Source: Alviniconcha marisindica (lineage: Eukaryota > Mollusca > Gastropoda > Provannidae). Taken from it: DNA of 64,000 bases. Below are positions 41,101 to 45,715 of the stretch, one piece after another; within the stretch, counting starts at the first letter, position 1, and every line of letters begins with the position of its first letter. The notes beneath the pieces were generated by a model. That model was not told the DNA's origin. It was given only the letters and a program-made list of their open reading frames with translations, and did not search any database. The position numbers were made by a program, and so were the translations under genes. The stretch is from positions 12,501 through 76,500 of the forward strand of contig JABMCL010001015.1 in NCBI GenBank assembly GCA_018857735.1, read 5' to 3'.

Positions 41101-44100
41101 CCAGGAGAAGGCCATGGTGTTTCAGGAGATCCTGCAGTCGGCGTACAGTCTCATGACTGACGTTTTCGGCAACTACGTCATCCAAAAGTTCTTTGAGTTT
41201 GGCACGCCAGAACAGAAGCAGACGCTGGCGCAGCGTGTGAGAGGTCACGTGCTGCCCCTTGCACTGCAGATGTACGGTTGTCGGGTCATACAGAAGGCCC
41301 TGGAGTCCATTCCGGCTGAAATGCAGGTATGTGGATGGGTCTTCTGTGTTGTTTGGGGGTGGTCTTCACCTCTCCTCTCGCCCAGATATAACTGTACTGG
41401 TTGACTGGGTGTAAAACCTCAAGTTAGTTACTTATTTACCTGCTGTCTTCCCCTTCCATCTCTTTCTCCTTTCCCTCTGTCTCAGCCATTTGTGGGACAG
41501 TGCTTCCCCCTTGACCATCATCCTCCGACAGTTGAAGGTCTGACCTTCCTTCCCTCATATCTGTGAGAGTTCAGGATCTGTGTGAAAGTCGAGGTGGCCA
41601 TCCTGGGCTCCCTGGCCATCCTGCTTTCTGTGGACGTAAAAAGCAACATCGTACCATGCGCATGCATTGGTCACAGTTTGTCCCTAATATCTCAGCCCCT
41701 GAAACCCCTGGTCATGCCCCTTGACCCCCCCCCCCCCCACCCCCCTAGTTTTTAGTTTGTTTTTTTATGCTTTGAAGTAGTTCCCCTGCCTGGTTGTTGC
41801 TGAGCAAAAATGTTTTGAATGTTACAGGTGGAGGTGGTGAAGGAACTGGAAGGCCACATCCTGAAGTGCGTGAAAGACCAGAACGGGAACCATGTTGTAC
41901 AGAAATGCATTGAGTGTGTCGACCCCCAGTACCTCCAGTTCATCATCGATTCCTTCAAGGGCAATGTGAGTTTTGCGTGTGGTGAACTTGCAGTAGCTGC
42001 ATTGGTGTGATAGTGTCCTGCGTGCATTGACTTGCAGTTGCTGCATTGATGTGATAGCGTCCTGCGTGCAGTTAACTTGCTGCAGCTGCATTTGTGTGAT
42101 AGTGTCCTGCGTGCAGAATTTATGTGCTTTCTGTGGCCTGGGCCTGTATGCATGATGGACAAAAAAAGGCGGATAGCCCCATAATCCTGTTTTGCTAAAG
42201 AGTTCATAAGTTAGGCTGTCTTTCCACGTGCATGAGTCATCAGTAGGCTCCAAAGTAGCTGTTGGGTGTTACTGGCACTTTGTCAGTGTGCTCTGTTCTG
42301 GGATTGTGTCAGTACGTTCTGTACTGGCATTGTGTCGGCGTGCTCTGTGCTGGTATTGTGTCAGTGTGGTGTTCTGGATTTGCATTGTGTCAGTGTGGTG
42401 TTCTGTACTGGCATTGTGTTGGTGTGGTGTTCTGTAGCATTGTGTCAGTATGGTGTTCCATACAGCCCACACTGTCAGGTGTACAACCTGTCCATGGACC
42501 CTTGCAGCTTTTATATGATCTGTCCACTGTGCCACAGGTGTACAACCTGTCCATGAACCCTTACGGCTGTTACTTGATCTATCTGCTGTTTGTAACAGGT
42601 GTACAACCTCTCCACACACACTTACAGCTGTTGTGTGATCTGTCCACTGCCACAGATGTATAACCTGACCATGAACCCTTACAGCTGTTACTTGATCCGT
42701 CTACTGTTTGTAACAGGTGTACAACCTGTCCACACACCCTCATGGCTGTCACTTGATCTGTCCATTGTCTGTAACAGGTGTATGACCTGTCCGTGAACCA
42801 TTACGGCTGTAACTTGATCCGTCCGCTTTCTGTAACAGGTGTACAACCTGTCCACACACCCTTACGGCTGCCGCGTCATCCAGCGCATCCTGGAGCACTG
42901 CACGACGGAGCAGACCAACGGCGTGCTGGCAGAGCTCCATGAGCAGACAGAACGTCTGGTGCAGGACCAGTACGGCAACTACGTCATCCAGCACGTGCTG
43001 GAGCACGGCCGCCCTGAGGACAAGTCCAAGATCGTCAACTGCATCCACGGCAAGGTCCTGGTCTACAGCCAGCACAAGTTTGCCAGGTCAGTGGGACTGT
43101 TGTGTTGTTGGGGAGTTTGCCAGGTCAGTGGGACTGTTGGGGAGTTTGCCAGGTCAGTGGGACTGTTGGGGAGTTTGCCAGGTCAGTGGGACTGTTGTGT
43201 TGTTGGGGAGTTTGCCAGGTCAGTGAGACTGTTGGGGAGTTTGCCAGGTCAGTGGGACTGTTGGGGAGTTTGCCAGGTCAGTGGGACTGTTGGGGAGTTT
43301 GCCAGGTCAGTGGGACTGTTGTGTTGTTGGGGAGTTTGCCAGGTCAGTGAGACTGTTGTGGTGTTGGGGAGTTTGCCAGGTCAGTGGGACTGTTGGGGAG
43401 TTTGCCAGGTCAGTGGGACTGTTGTGTTGGTGGGGAGTTTGCCAAGTCAGTGGAGTTTGCCAGGTCAGTGGGACTGTTGGGGAGTTTGCCAGGTCAGTGG
43501 GACTGTTGTGGTGTTTTGGGAGTTTGCTAGGTCAGTAGGACTGTTGGGGAGTTTGCCAGGTCAGTGGGATTGTTGGGGAGTTTTCCAGGTCAGTGGGACT
43601 GTTGTGGTGTTGGGGAGTTTGCCAGCTCAGTGGGACTGTTGGGGAGTTTGCCAGGTCAGTGGGACTGTTGTGGTGTTGGGGGAGTTTGCCAGGTCAGTGG
43701 GACTGTTGGGGAGTTTGCCAGGTCAGTGGGACTGTTGCGGTGTTGGGGGAGTTTGCCATGTCAGTGGGACTGTTGTGTTGGGGAGTTTGCCAGGTCAATG
43801 GGCTGTTGCAGCATTGGTGGAGCCTGAATCCAGAGTGGTGGGGGTTGACTTTGTCAGGGTTTGGTGAGTGTGATGAGTGAGGCTGCTGATTTTCTCCAGT
43901 GAGAGGTACAGGAGTGTCCAGACCTAAATGCACAAGCATGATAGATAATAAACGATCAAGTACAACAAAACTTGGAAAGAAATGAAAAGGTGAAATTTGG
44001 TAATTGAGATGTTGGGTGGTGGTGTGAATGGGATCTGTGTTCATTGATAAATCAGTAATGAAACAGTGTTTTTCATGATGCTTAATGACCCTGGTGGGAA

Positions 44101-45715
44101 ATTTGGGTCACCTTACCTGGGTAAGGCACAGAAGCTGCAAGAGCAGCGCTACCCATTTCTTTCAGCGTGGGTAGTGTTTTCTGGAGTCCAGACAATGGTA
44201 TAGCTGCCTGTGTGTGTGATTTTAACGTACACACAGATGTCAATGCACGAGATTGCACACAGGGGCTGTATGGACACTGTAAAAGAGTCGGCGCTGGAAG
44301 CTGACTCTGGGAGAAAAATCCCTTGCCGTACTGGCGACTCAGACCTGTGTCAGTATTGTGCCTGGCTTTTCAGTCCAACATTTGCTTTGTAAAGCGCTTT
44401 GAGATTCTGAAAGCGCTCTATAAGTTTCCTGTTATTATTGTTATTATTATTATTACAGTATTGTATGTTATTTTTTGTTTGCTAGTAGCTGCCTCAAAAC
44501 AAGAATTGAATTTAAACGCCCCACCCCCTACCCCCACAGCTTGTTCTTTGAATATGAGTCAGCTGAACATTTGCTCTTGTTGTTTCTGAAACTTGTGTCT
44601 GTGTGTTGGCAGCAATGTGGTGGAAAAGTGTGTGTCGCACTCCAGCCGACAGGAGAAGGCCATGTTGATTGAGGAAATCCTCTCCTTGAATGAAGGGTGA
44701 GTTACTTGCTGTGGCTGAGCGATCCTCTGATAGTAAGTAACAGCCTGAGTGACCCCTGCAAGGCCACCCTCTTTGGCTCATTGGTGCCTGCAAGTGTTGG
44801 GTAGGTTTGCATCAGAAACCCATCTGCAAATAACCTACATGTGTGCCTGCACATGTTGGGTTTGTATCAGAAACACATCTACAAATATCAGAAACACATC
44901 TACAAATAAACCACATTTGTGCCTGCACGTGTTGGGTTTGTATCAGAAACACATCTACAAATAACCTACATGTGTGCCTGCACGTGTTGGGTTTGTATCA
45001 GAAACACATCTACAAATAACCCACATTTGTGCCTGCAAGTGTTAGGTTTTTACCAGAAACACTTCTACAAAGAACCCACATTTGTGCCTGCAAGTATTAC
45101 ATTCGCATCAGAAATGGCTCTACAAATAACCCACAGGCTGGTTTGTAAGCACAGGCTGGTGACACGTGTCATTGACTATGCTTCTATCTGTTGTAGTAGT
45201 GTTGCATGTAAGGAGTCTCTGTCTCCAATATAGGCAACATCATCTGGTAAAATGTTGTATGCAATGTATCTGTCCCTGATCTGGTCAAAACACAATAAAG
45301 TATATTATTATTATTAGAGTAATGTTGCATGGGAGTAGTAGCTGTCACTGATCTAGTTGCAAAACATTAAAAGGTTATTAGAGTAATGCTGCCTGGAAGT
45401 ATTAGCCTCAGCTCTGTGACTGTCGCCAGTCTACACATGACATGATGCATCATGGTACGCCTGTGTTGCAGGCATCACAGCGCCCTGTACACGATGATGA
45501 AAGACCAGTTCGCTAACTACGTGGTCCAGAAGATGATCGACGTGGCGGAGCCGCAGCAGAGAAAAATGCTCATGTTCAAGATCCGACCGCACATGGCCAC
45601 GCTGCGCAAGTACACGTACGGCAAGCACATCCTGGCCAAGCTGGAGAAGTTTTTCATGAAGGCCTCCCCCGAGCTGCAGAACATGGCCATGACTCCCAAC
45701 GGAGCGCTGCAGTAG
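1916..45715 (+). CDS. PUM: Pumilio-family RNA-binding protein (PUM1/2 orthologue), 20 coding exons
   Basis: Translational repressor that binds UGUANAUA in mRNA 3' UTRs, acting in the cytoplasm with Nanos/Brat-type partners and deadenylases (family knowledge). Join: 1916-2101, 2343-2414, 12689-12815, 14894-14994, 16009-16139, 17142-17361, 18378-18459, 23096-23170, 27227-27454, 28486-28632, 29301-29420, 35933-36073, 37377-37556, 38460-38595, 39534-39668, 41068-41326, 41828-41965, 42839-43086, 44613-44696, 45472-45715. The total is 3054 nt, 1017 aa plus TAG; human PUM1/PUM2 have about 1190/1070. The N-terminal 650 residues are rich in Q, N, S, G and P. The Pumilio homology domain runs from about residue 658 to the end. 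The eight base-contact triads are intact: S693/R694/Q697, N729/Y730/Q733, C765/R766/Q769, N801/H802/Q805, C837/R838/Q841, N873/Y874/Q877, S909/N910/E913, N952/Y953/Q956. This is the canonical PUM code, so UGUANAUA specificity is expected. The start at 1916 is provisional, because an upstream coding exon is possible. Confidence 0.95.
2343..2414 (+). CDS. PUM: PUM exon 2 (residues 63-86)
   Basis: 72 nt, acceptor tttttag, donor GAG|gtaagc, phase 0-0. It carries SMDLNGRE, which resembles the RSMDEL...LEGR stretch of vertebrate PUM1. It is symmetric, so skipping it would keep the frame. Confidence 0.75.
3605..4195 (-). pseudogene. LINE reverse-transcriptase C-terminus and 3' tail (L2/CR1-like), decayed
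   Basis: Read on the minus strand this translates, with one stop and one frameshift, to hallmarks of the end of CR1/L2-clade ORF2: [32 protein letters not shown], then [14 protein letters not shown]. The tail follows, with an AGCGCTTTGAG motif and an (ATT)n repeat at 3610-3631. It is a 5'-truncated, dead retrotransposon copy inside intron 2. Confidence 0.75.
6138..6443 (-). mobile_element. tRNA-derived SINE, copy 2, with 14-bp target duplication
   Basis: A 306-bp element flanked by a perfect direct repeat AGAATTTTGACATA (6124-6137 and 6444-6457), the signature of target-primed retroposition. The minus-strand 5' end reads TTTGGCCGAGCGGTAAGGC, very like the A-box half of tRNA-Leu/Ser, followed by a B box GGTTCGATACC. 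A body shared with copy 1 follows, ending in the tail gtttacta (minus strand). It is non-autonomous and needs a LINE partner. Confidence 0.9.
6745..6830. repeat. Fragment of a second interspersed repeat family
   Basis: The block taagtaagtaacttggtgt, then ttttactcccagtcaacc, is echoed by related fragments at about 15100 (ttgactgggtgttgaaag), 30303-30340 (minus: gtaagctggtgttttacgcc) and 41398-41435 (ggttgactgggtgtaaaacc). It appears to be a short dispersed family in this genome; no name can be assigned from sequence alone. Confidence 0.5.
9241..9465. repeat. 35-bp tandem array in intron 2
   Basis: About six copies of a unit built on ttttgttagcctgctttctg followed by aggttaataactta. Neighbouring copies differ by few bases; the left copies are more diverged. 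Confidence 0.85.
10862..11104. mobile_element. piggyBac-like MITE, 243 bp
   Basis: The terminal inverted repeats are CCCTTTCACTGCCA at the left and TGGCAGTGAAGGGG at the right (one mismatch). They are flanked directly by TTAA on both sides (10858-10861 and 11105-11108). A TTAA target duplication with CCC-starting termini is the piggyBac signature. No transposase is encoded, so it must have been moved in trans. Confidence 0.85.
12300..12560 (+). mobile_element. SINE-like repeat with L2-type 3' tail
   Basis: Shares order and blocks with 44110-44462: accagggaagtgtgggcag, gtccagacagtggtatag, atgcatgtctgggctctatg. It ends with a paired agtgctt...agcactatataaaa motif and an A-rich tail, the arrangement seen in L2-dependent short retroposons. 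A tRNA-like patch on the minus strand follows at 12563-12642 (B box GGTTTGATTCC, A box TAGCTCACTCGG), ending about 45 nt before the exon 3 acceptor. Whether it belongs to the same insertion is unclear. Confidence 0.5.
12689..12815 (+). CDS. PUM: PUM exon 3 (residues 87-129)
   Basis: Phase 0-1, donor TCAC|gtgag. The translation includes KTWSLDD and [10 protein letters not shown], comparable to the KKFWETDES...DQWRDSAWG block of vertebrate PUM1. The acceptor is a tandem NAGNAG (CAGCAG at 12683-12688), so an isoform with one extra Gln at the exon start is possible. Confidence 0.9.
13499..13690. repeat. Three-copy ~60-bp tandem repeat in intron 3
   Basis: Three diverged copies of aagatcaaaaggttacaaag, then aatgctgattttaatta. 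A 22-nt poly(C) run lies nearby at 13330-13351. Confidence 0.75.
14160..14893 (+). repeat. Acceptor-spanning tandem array before exon 4
   Basis: About 15 degenerate copies of a 27-57 bp unit, each with tactatggcag followed by aaacaggcagcctt, leading straight into the true junction tactatggcag|AAACAGGCAGCCTA. Each unit therefore copies the exon 4 3' splice site plus about 14 nt of exon. Copies lie near 14164, 14217, 14274, 14321, 14368, 14414, 14465, 14544, 14595, 14645, 14686, 14727, 14768, 14813 and 14840. The copy at 14768 has lost the AG. The first copy shares GCCTAGG with the real exon, whereas nearly all the others have CCTTG. Confidence 0.9.
14894..14994 (+). CDS. PUM: PUM exon 4 (residues 129-162)
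   Basis: Phase 1-0, donor TTT|gtaagt. It encodes [14 protein letters not shown], a clear match to GGLGVSMVEYVLSS of vertebrate PUM1/2. The acceptor is fixed by phase: the C left by exon 3 plus AA makes Gln. Confidence 0.95.
15489..15507 (+). repeat. Poly(G) tract, 19 nt
   Basis: One of more than ten G or C homopolymers of 12 nt or more in the window. Confidence 0.95.
15550..15760 (+). pseudogene. Decayed LINE reverse-transcriptase C-terminus
   Basis: In intron 4, frames across about 200 bp read [11 protein letters not shown] and then, after a shift, [10 protein letters not shown]. These correspond to the xxxWNSLPxxxRxxxSxxxFKxxLKTHLF end of CR1/L2/Jockey-like ORF2. The fragment is short and frameshifted. 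The rest of intron 4 shows nothing recognisable. Confidence 0.55.
16009..16139 (+). CDS. PUM: PUM exon 5 (residues 163-206)
   Basis: Phase 0-2, acceptor gatacag, donor TTTCG|gtcagt. An acidic/lysine-rich stretch ([17 protein letters not shown], then NGIMQNG) matches the charged linker and NGLPVQNG region of PUM1. Confidence 0.92.
16560..17064 (+). repeat. Seven identical 72-bp tandem copies before exon 6
   Basis: Unit starts aaatttgggtagctttacat and ends gggcctgactttacag. By eye all seven copies are identical, so the expansion is very recent, gene-converted, or an assembly artefact. Each unit has a T-rich stretch ending in tttgaacag and a second ctttacag, so it offers two acceptor-like sites. 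The real exon 6 acceptor lies 77 nt beyond the array. Confidence 0.95.
17142..17361 (+). CDS. PUM: PUM exon 6 (residues 206-279)
   Basis: Phase 2-0, donor CAG|gtaaac. It includes [29 protein letters not shown] and [10 protein letters not shown], matching the [25 protein letters not shown] block of vertebrate PUM1. Confidence 0.95.
18378..18459 (+). CDS. PUM: PUM exon 7 (residues 280-307)
   Basis: Phase 0-1, acceptor gtggcag, donor ATGG|gtaggg. It is glutamine-rich ([14 protein letters not shown]), matching QQQQYALAAA of PUM1. The low-complexity Q tract is a typical N-terminal Pumilio repression-region feature. Confidence 0.92.
18460..23095 (+). other. Intron 7 (4.6 kb)
   Basis: No coding sequence recognised. 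It contains a two-copy ~62-bp repeat (19078-19210), a two-copy repeat with aagctatggcctgctggcta (20387-20470), a two-copy repeat near 21392-21466, and poly(C) runs at 22133-22157 and 22281-22294. A TATA-like ctgtatataaaaagg at 19529 has no supporting context. Confidence 0.7.
23096..23170 (+). CDS. PUM: PUM exon 8 (residues 307-332)
   Basis: 75 nt, phase 1-1, acceptor tgtccag, donor GCAG|gtcaga. It encodes [13 protein letters not shown], matching VPNPYIISAAPPGTDPY of PUM1. It is symmetric and skippable in frame. Confidence 0.93.
23325..23846 (+). repeat. ~30-bp tandem array in intron 8, then a 26-nt poly(G)
   Basis: Roughly 13 copies of a unit like ggtcttgttacccgttcaca followed by ctgggc, 23325-23760, followed by a G run at 23821-23846. 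Open frames across it are repeat-driven. The array starts about 155 nt after exon 8 and does not copy its junction. Confidence 0.85.
24160..24300. repeat. Two-copy ~64-bp repeat in intron 8
   Basis: Two adjacent copies of a unit with gctgtggcacagaact...tcttaagacattgtacattag. Confidence 0.7.
25190..25505. repeat. Four-copy ~80-bp repeat in intron 8
   Basis: Diverged copies of ggagagggataatttgagta with ggtttgtttttaatacc and tagtctttttcctcag. Each copy ends in an acceptor-like tttcctcag. Confidence 0.8.
27227..27454 (+). CDS. PUM: PUM exon 9 (residues 332-408)
   Basis: 228 nt, phase 1-1, acceptor gcctag, donor CAGA|gtaagt. It encodes [14 protein letters not shown] and [11 protein letters not shown], matching VTPWGVYPASLFQQ and QRPLTPNQNQQG of PUM1. 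GC-rich and Q-rich; strong coding signal against AT-rich introns. Confidence 0.96.
27786..28485 (+). repeat. 47-bp array ending in the exon 10 acceptor
   Basis: Unit starts atgttgatgacggcagtaaa and ends gatgaccccacag. The last copy ends in gatgaccctacag|ATG at 28485, the exon 10 3' splice site itself, and each upstream unit begins with the same ATG. Copies ending in CAG lie at 28156, 28203, 28250, 28391 and 28438, exact 47-bp multiples. Two copies (about 28297 and 28344) have lost the AG. Older copies at 27788-27912 are separated by a retroposon fragment. Confidence 0.93.
27915..28121 (-). mobile_element. 5'-truncated retroposon tail inside the 47-bp array
   Basis: On the minus strand the left end reads AAGGATTAATAAAGTATT then a simple repeat, the usual 3' end of L2-like retroposons. 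It splits an array unit between gatgttgat and gcagtaaagg. A similar plus-strand end (acacaataaagtatattatt) lies at 45288-45315. Confidence 0.6.
28486..28632 (+). CDS. PUM: PUM exon 10 (residues 408-457)
   Basis: 147 nt, phase 1-1, donor CAGG|gtgagg. It encodes [23 protein letters not shown], matching [24 protein letters not shown] of PUM1. The acceptor is the last unit of the 47-bp array. Confidence 0.95.
28633..29300 (+). other. Intron 10
   Basis: 668 bp; no repeat array, coding sequence or RNA gene recognised. One of the few introns here without a minisatellite. Confidence 0.7.
29301..29420 (+). CDS. PUM: PUM exon 11 (residues 457-497)
   Basis: 120 nt, phase 1-1, acceptor tgtttcag, donor ATGG|gtgagt. 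It encodes [16 protein letters not shown] and a serine/asparagine-rich tail, matching the PFRPLGTQQPQPQ and NNN/SSS region of PUM1. Confidence 0.92.
29819..30165 (+). repeat. 45-bp tandem array in intron 11
   Basis: About eight copies of gagtttgtactgcagcttct followed by ggttcgtgcagagctctgtc. Because 45 is a multiple of three, all frames stay open, producing spurious ORFs. Each unit has two acceptor-like tgcag sites. Confidence 0.92.
30525..34740 (+). repeat. 36-40 bp minisatellite in intron 11, split by a transposon
   Basis: Left part 30525-31518 and right part 34154-34740. The core is gacagctgatacataccagg followed by tctagctagttctgc; it degenerates outward to gacaactgatacatgccgga and tctaacttgcatcagctg. 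The same degenerate unit resumes after 34156, so the two halves were once continuous. Confidence 0.9.
31519..34153. mobile_element. 2.6-kb terminal-inverted-repeat element, unclassified
   Basis: The ends are perfect inverted repeats AATAGCTATGCAACAGC (31519-31535 and 34137-34153), flanked by GAC direct repeats (31516-31518 and 34154-34156). It interrupts the intron 11 minisatellite. The left 1.7 kb is AT-rich and non-coding; the right part (33240-33960) is more GC-rich. No transposase motif was recognised, so it is probably non-autonomous. A 3-bp duplication occurs in Harbinger and CACTA groups, but the termini match neither clearly. Confidence 0.8.
35130..35700 (+). repeat. 27/39-bp compound array before exon 12
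   Basis: About 20 copies of cacaccatgtcaaaatgtgt and tagccag, in two forms: short, or extended by cagtattagctg. The frame is open throughout because both lengths are multiples of three. It ends about 230 nt before the exon 12 acceptor. Confidence 0.93.
35933..36073 (+). CDS. PUM: PUM exon 12 (residues 497-544)
   Basis: 141 nt, phase 1-1, acceptor gttgcag, donor ATCG|gtaagt. It encodes [24 protein letters not shown] and LNSNAPGP, similar in position and composition to the NTSLGFGSSSSLGATLG region of PUM1. The donor and the last ~44 nt are the source of the downstream array. Confidence 0.9.
36074..36860 (+). repeat. Donor-spanning 74-bp array after exon 12
   Basis: The true donor at 36074 is followed by ten more copies of ccccatcg|gtaagtcc at 36148, 36222, 36296, 36370, 36444, 36517, 36590, 36652, 36727 and 36801. 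The first six intervals are 74, 74, 74, 74, 74 and 73 bp. Each unit also repeats the exon's last ~44 nt at about 77% identity, and most carry ccaccaatctctgcag, an acceptor-like site 38 nt before the next donor. The units therefore look like rows of 38-nt pseudo-exons. Confidence 0.93.
37130..37376 (+). repeat. Interspersed-repeat copy, internally duplicated, ending at the exon 13 acceptor
   Basis: The block ttggtggagttcatgtacct ... gagagttaacataggcaact is also found at 61632-61750 near the clathrin gene. Part of it (gggtctttgttgttgcattt ... ctaattaactcccttgtg) occurs twice. The second copy provides the pyrimidine tract of the exon 13 acceptor (ctcccttgtgtgttgtcgacctgcag in two pieces). Confidence 0.65.
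37377..37556 (+). CDS. PUM: PUM exon 13 (residues 544-604)
   Basis: 180 nt, phase 1-1, acceptor cctgcag, donor ATAA|gtgagc. It encodes [13 protein letters not shown] and [15 protein letters not shown], matching GSRRDSLTGSSDLYKR and QTPPPSLSSHGSSSSLN of PUM1. Confidence 0.95.
37790..38430 (+). repeat. ~26-bp array in intron 13, rich in GTGAGT
   Basis: About 20 irregular copies of gtgaggtgtggtttgtagtg. Many contain gtgagtgag, a good match to a 5' splice site, though the true donors are elsewhere. The opposite strand is open in several frames only because of the repeat. Confidence 0.85.
38460..38595 (+). CDS. PUM: PUM exon 14 (residues 604-649)
   Basis: Phase 1-2, acceptor tgtccag, donor GGAG|gtaggt. 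It encodes [13 protein letters not shown], nearly identical to [14 protein letters not shown] of PUM1, then a segment leading into the RNA-binding domain. An 18-nt G run (38627-38644) lies about 30 nt inside the next intron. Confidence 0.96.
38885..39065 (+). repeat. ~20-29-bp array in intron 14
   Basis: About seven copies of ctgtcacatctaggtcacct with gtcactcag spacers. Confidence 0.8.
39534..39668 (+). CDS. PUM: PUM exon 15 (residues 649-694)
   Basis: Phase 2-2, donor TCTCG|gtaaga. It encodes the start of the Pumilio homology domain, [19 protein letters not shown] and [10 protein letters not shown], and ends inside the Arg codon of the repeat-1 triad. Two in-frame acceptors exist, ttccag at 39533 and gccag at 39539, differing by two residues. 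Confidence 0.97.
39690..41010 (+). repeat. 56-bp array filling intron 15
   Basis: About 20 units of acatgtactgtagggataat gctgcagata, attgtactgtagggatgatc ctgcag; the distal copies (40700 onward) are shorter variants. Each unit has ctgcag twice. All frames on the minus strand are open, giving a spurious 334-codon ORF. The real exon 16 acceptor is about 60 nt beyond. Confidence 0.95.
41068..41326 (+). CDS. PUM: PUM exon 16 (residues 694-780)
   Basis: 259 nt, phase 2-0, acceptor gttcag, donor CAG|gtatgt. It encodes PUF repeats 1 (end), 2 and 3, with triads N729/Y730/Q733 ([13 protein letters not shown]) and C765/R766/Q769 ([11 protein letters not shown]). Confidence 0.98.
41828..41965 (+). CDS. 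PUM: PUM exon 17 (residues 781-826)
   Basis: 138 nt, phase 0-0, acceptor gttacag, donor GGCAAT|gtgagt. It encodes PUF repeat 4 ([16 protein letters not shown]), triad N801/H802/Q805. It is symmetric, so skipping would delete one repeat in frame. Confidence 0.98.
41985..42470 (+). repeat. Two small arrays in intron 17
   Basis: Three ~50-bp copies with acttgcagttgctgcattga and tgatagtgtcctgcgtgca (41985-42120). Then about seven ~30-bp copies with tgtcagtgtggtgttctg (42285-42470), leading into the acceptor-spanning array. Confidence 0.8.
42473..42838 (+). repeat. Acceptor-spanning ~60-bp array before exon 18
   Basis: Six copies of the exon 18 3' splice site, with AG ending at 42478, 42537, 42598, 42655, 42716 and 42777, before the real one at 42838 (spacing 57-61 bp). 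Each copy keeps the first ~30 nt of exon 18 (GTGTACAACCTGTCC then a CCTTACGGCTGT-like block) and its own pyrimidine-rich stretch. Each therefore encodes a [15 protein letters not shown] start of PUF repeat 5 and then diverges. Confidence 0.95.
42839..43086 (+). CDS. PUM: PUM exon 18 (residues 827-909)
   Basis: 248 nt, phase 0-2, acceptor gtaacag, donor GCCAG|gtcagt. It encodes PUF repeats 5 and 6 ([26 protein letters not shown]) and runs to KFA and the split Ser codon of repeat 7. It is flanked on both sides by splice-junction arrays. Confidence 0.98.
43076..43812 (+). repeat. Donor-spanning 29/37-bp array after exon 18
   Basis: Counting the true junction, 23 copies of tttgccag|gtcagtgggact, in a 29-bp form and a form longer by about 8 bp (extra gtgttgtt). 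About 18 extra copies keep an intact CAG|gtcagt. A few have decayed (ccaagtcagt, ccagctcagt, ccatgtcagt). The repeat copies the last ~9 nt of exon 18 and its donor. If the intron is retained, the frame stays open for about 260 codons, an artefact of the repeat. Confidence 0.96.
44110..44462 (+). mobile_element. SINE-like repeat with L2-type 3' tail and (ATT)n
   Basis: Related to 12300-12560. The 3' end reads taaagcgctttgagattctg, then aaagcgctctataag and (att)n, the classic tail shared by L2-like LINEs and their SINEs. No ORF. Confidence 0.6.
44613..44696 (+). CDS. PUM: PUM exon 19 (residues 909-937)
   Basis: 84 nt, phase 2-2, acceptor ttggcag, donor GAAGG|gtgagt. It encodes [19 protein letters not shown], completing the repeat-7 triad S909/N910/E913 with the codon split across the intron. 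Confidence 0.97.
44805..45135 (+). repeat. 55-bp array in intron 19
   Basis: About six copies of gtgcctgcacgtgttgggtt, tgtatcagaaacacatctac and aaataacccacattt. Copies diverge toward the right. Confidence 0.9.
45472..45715 (+). CDS. PUM: PUM exon 20 with stop codon (residues 937-1017)
   Basis: Phase 2 start, acceptor gttgcag. It encodes [20 protein letters not shown] (repeat 8, triad N952/Y953/Q956) and [19 protein letters not shown], then TAG at 45713-45715. The C-terminus [15 protein letters not shown] is of similar length to that of vertebrate PUM. Confidence 0.98.

Noticed and set aside
42839..43867. 342-codon ORF on the plus strand
   Set aside because: Only the first 83 codons are real (exon 18). 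The rest is read-through of the donor array.
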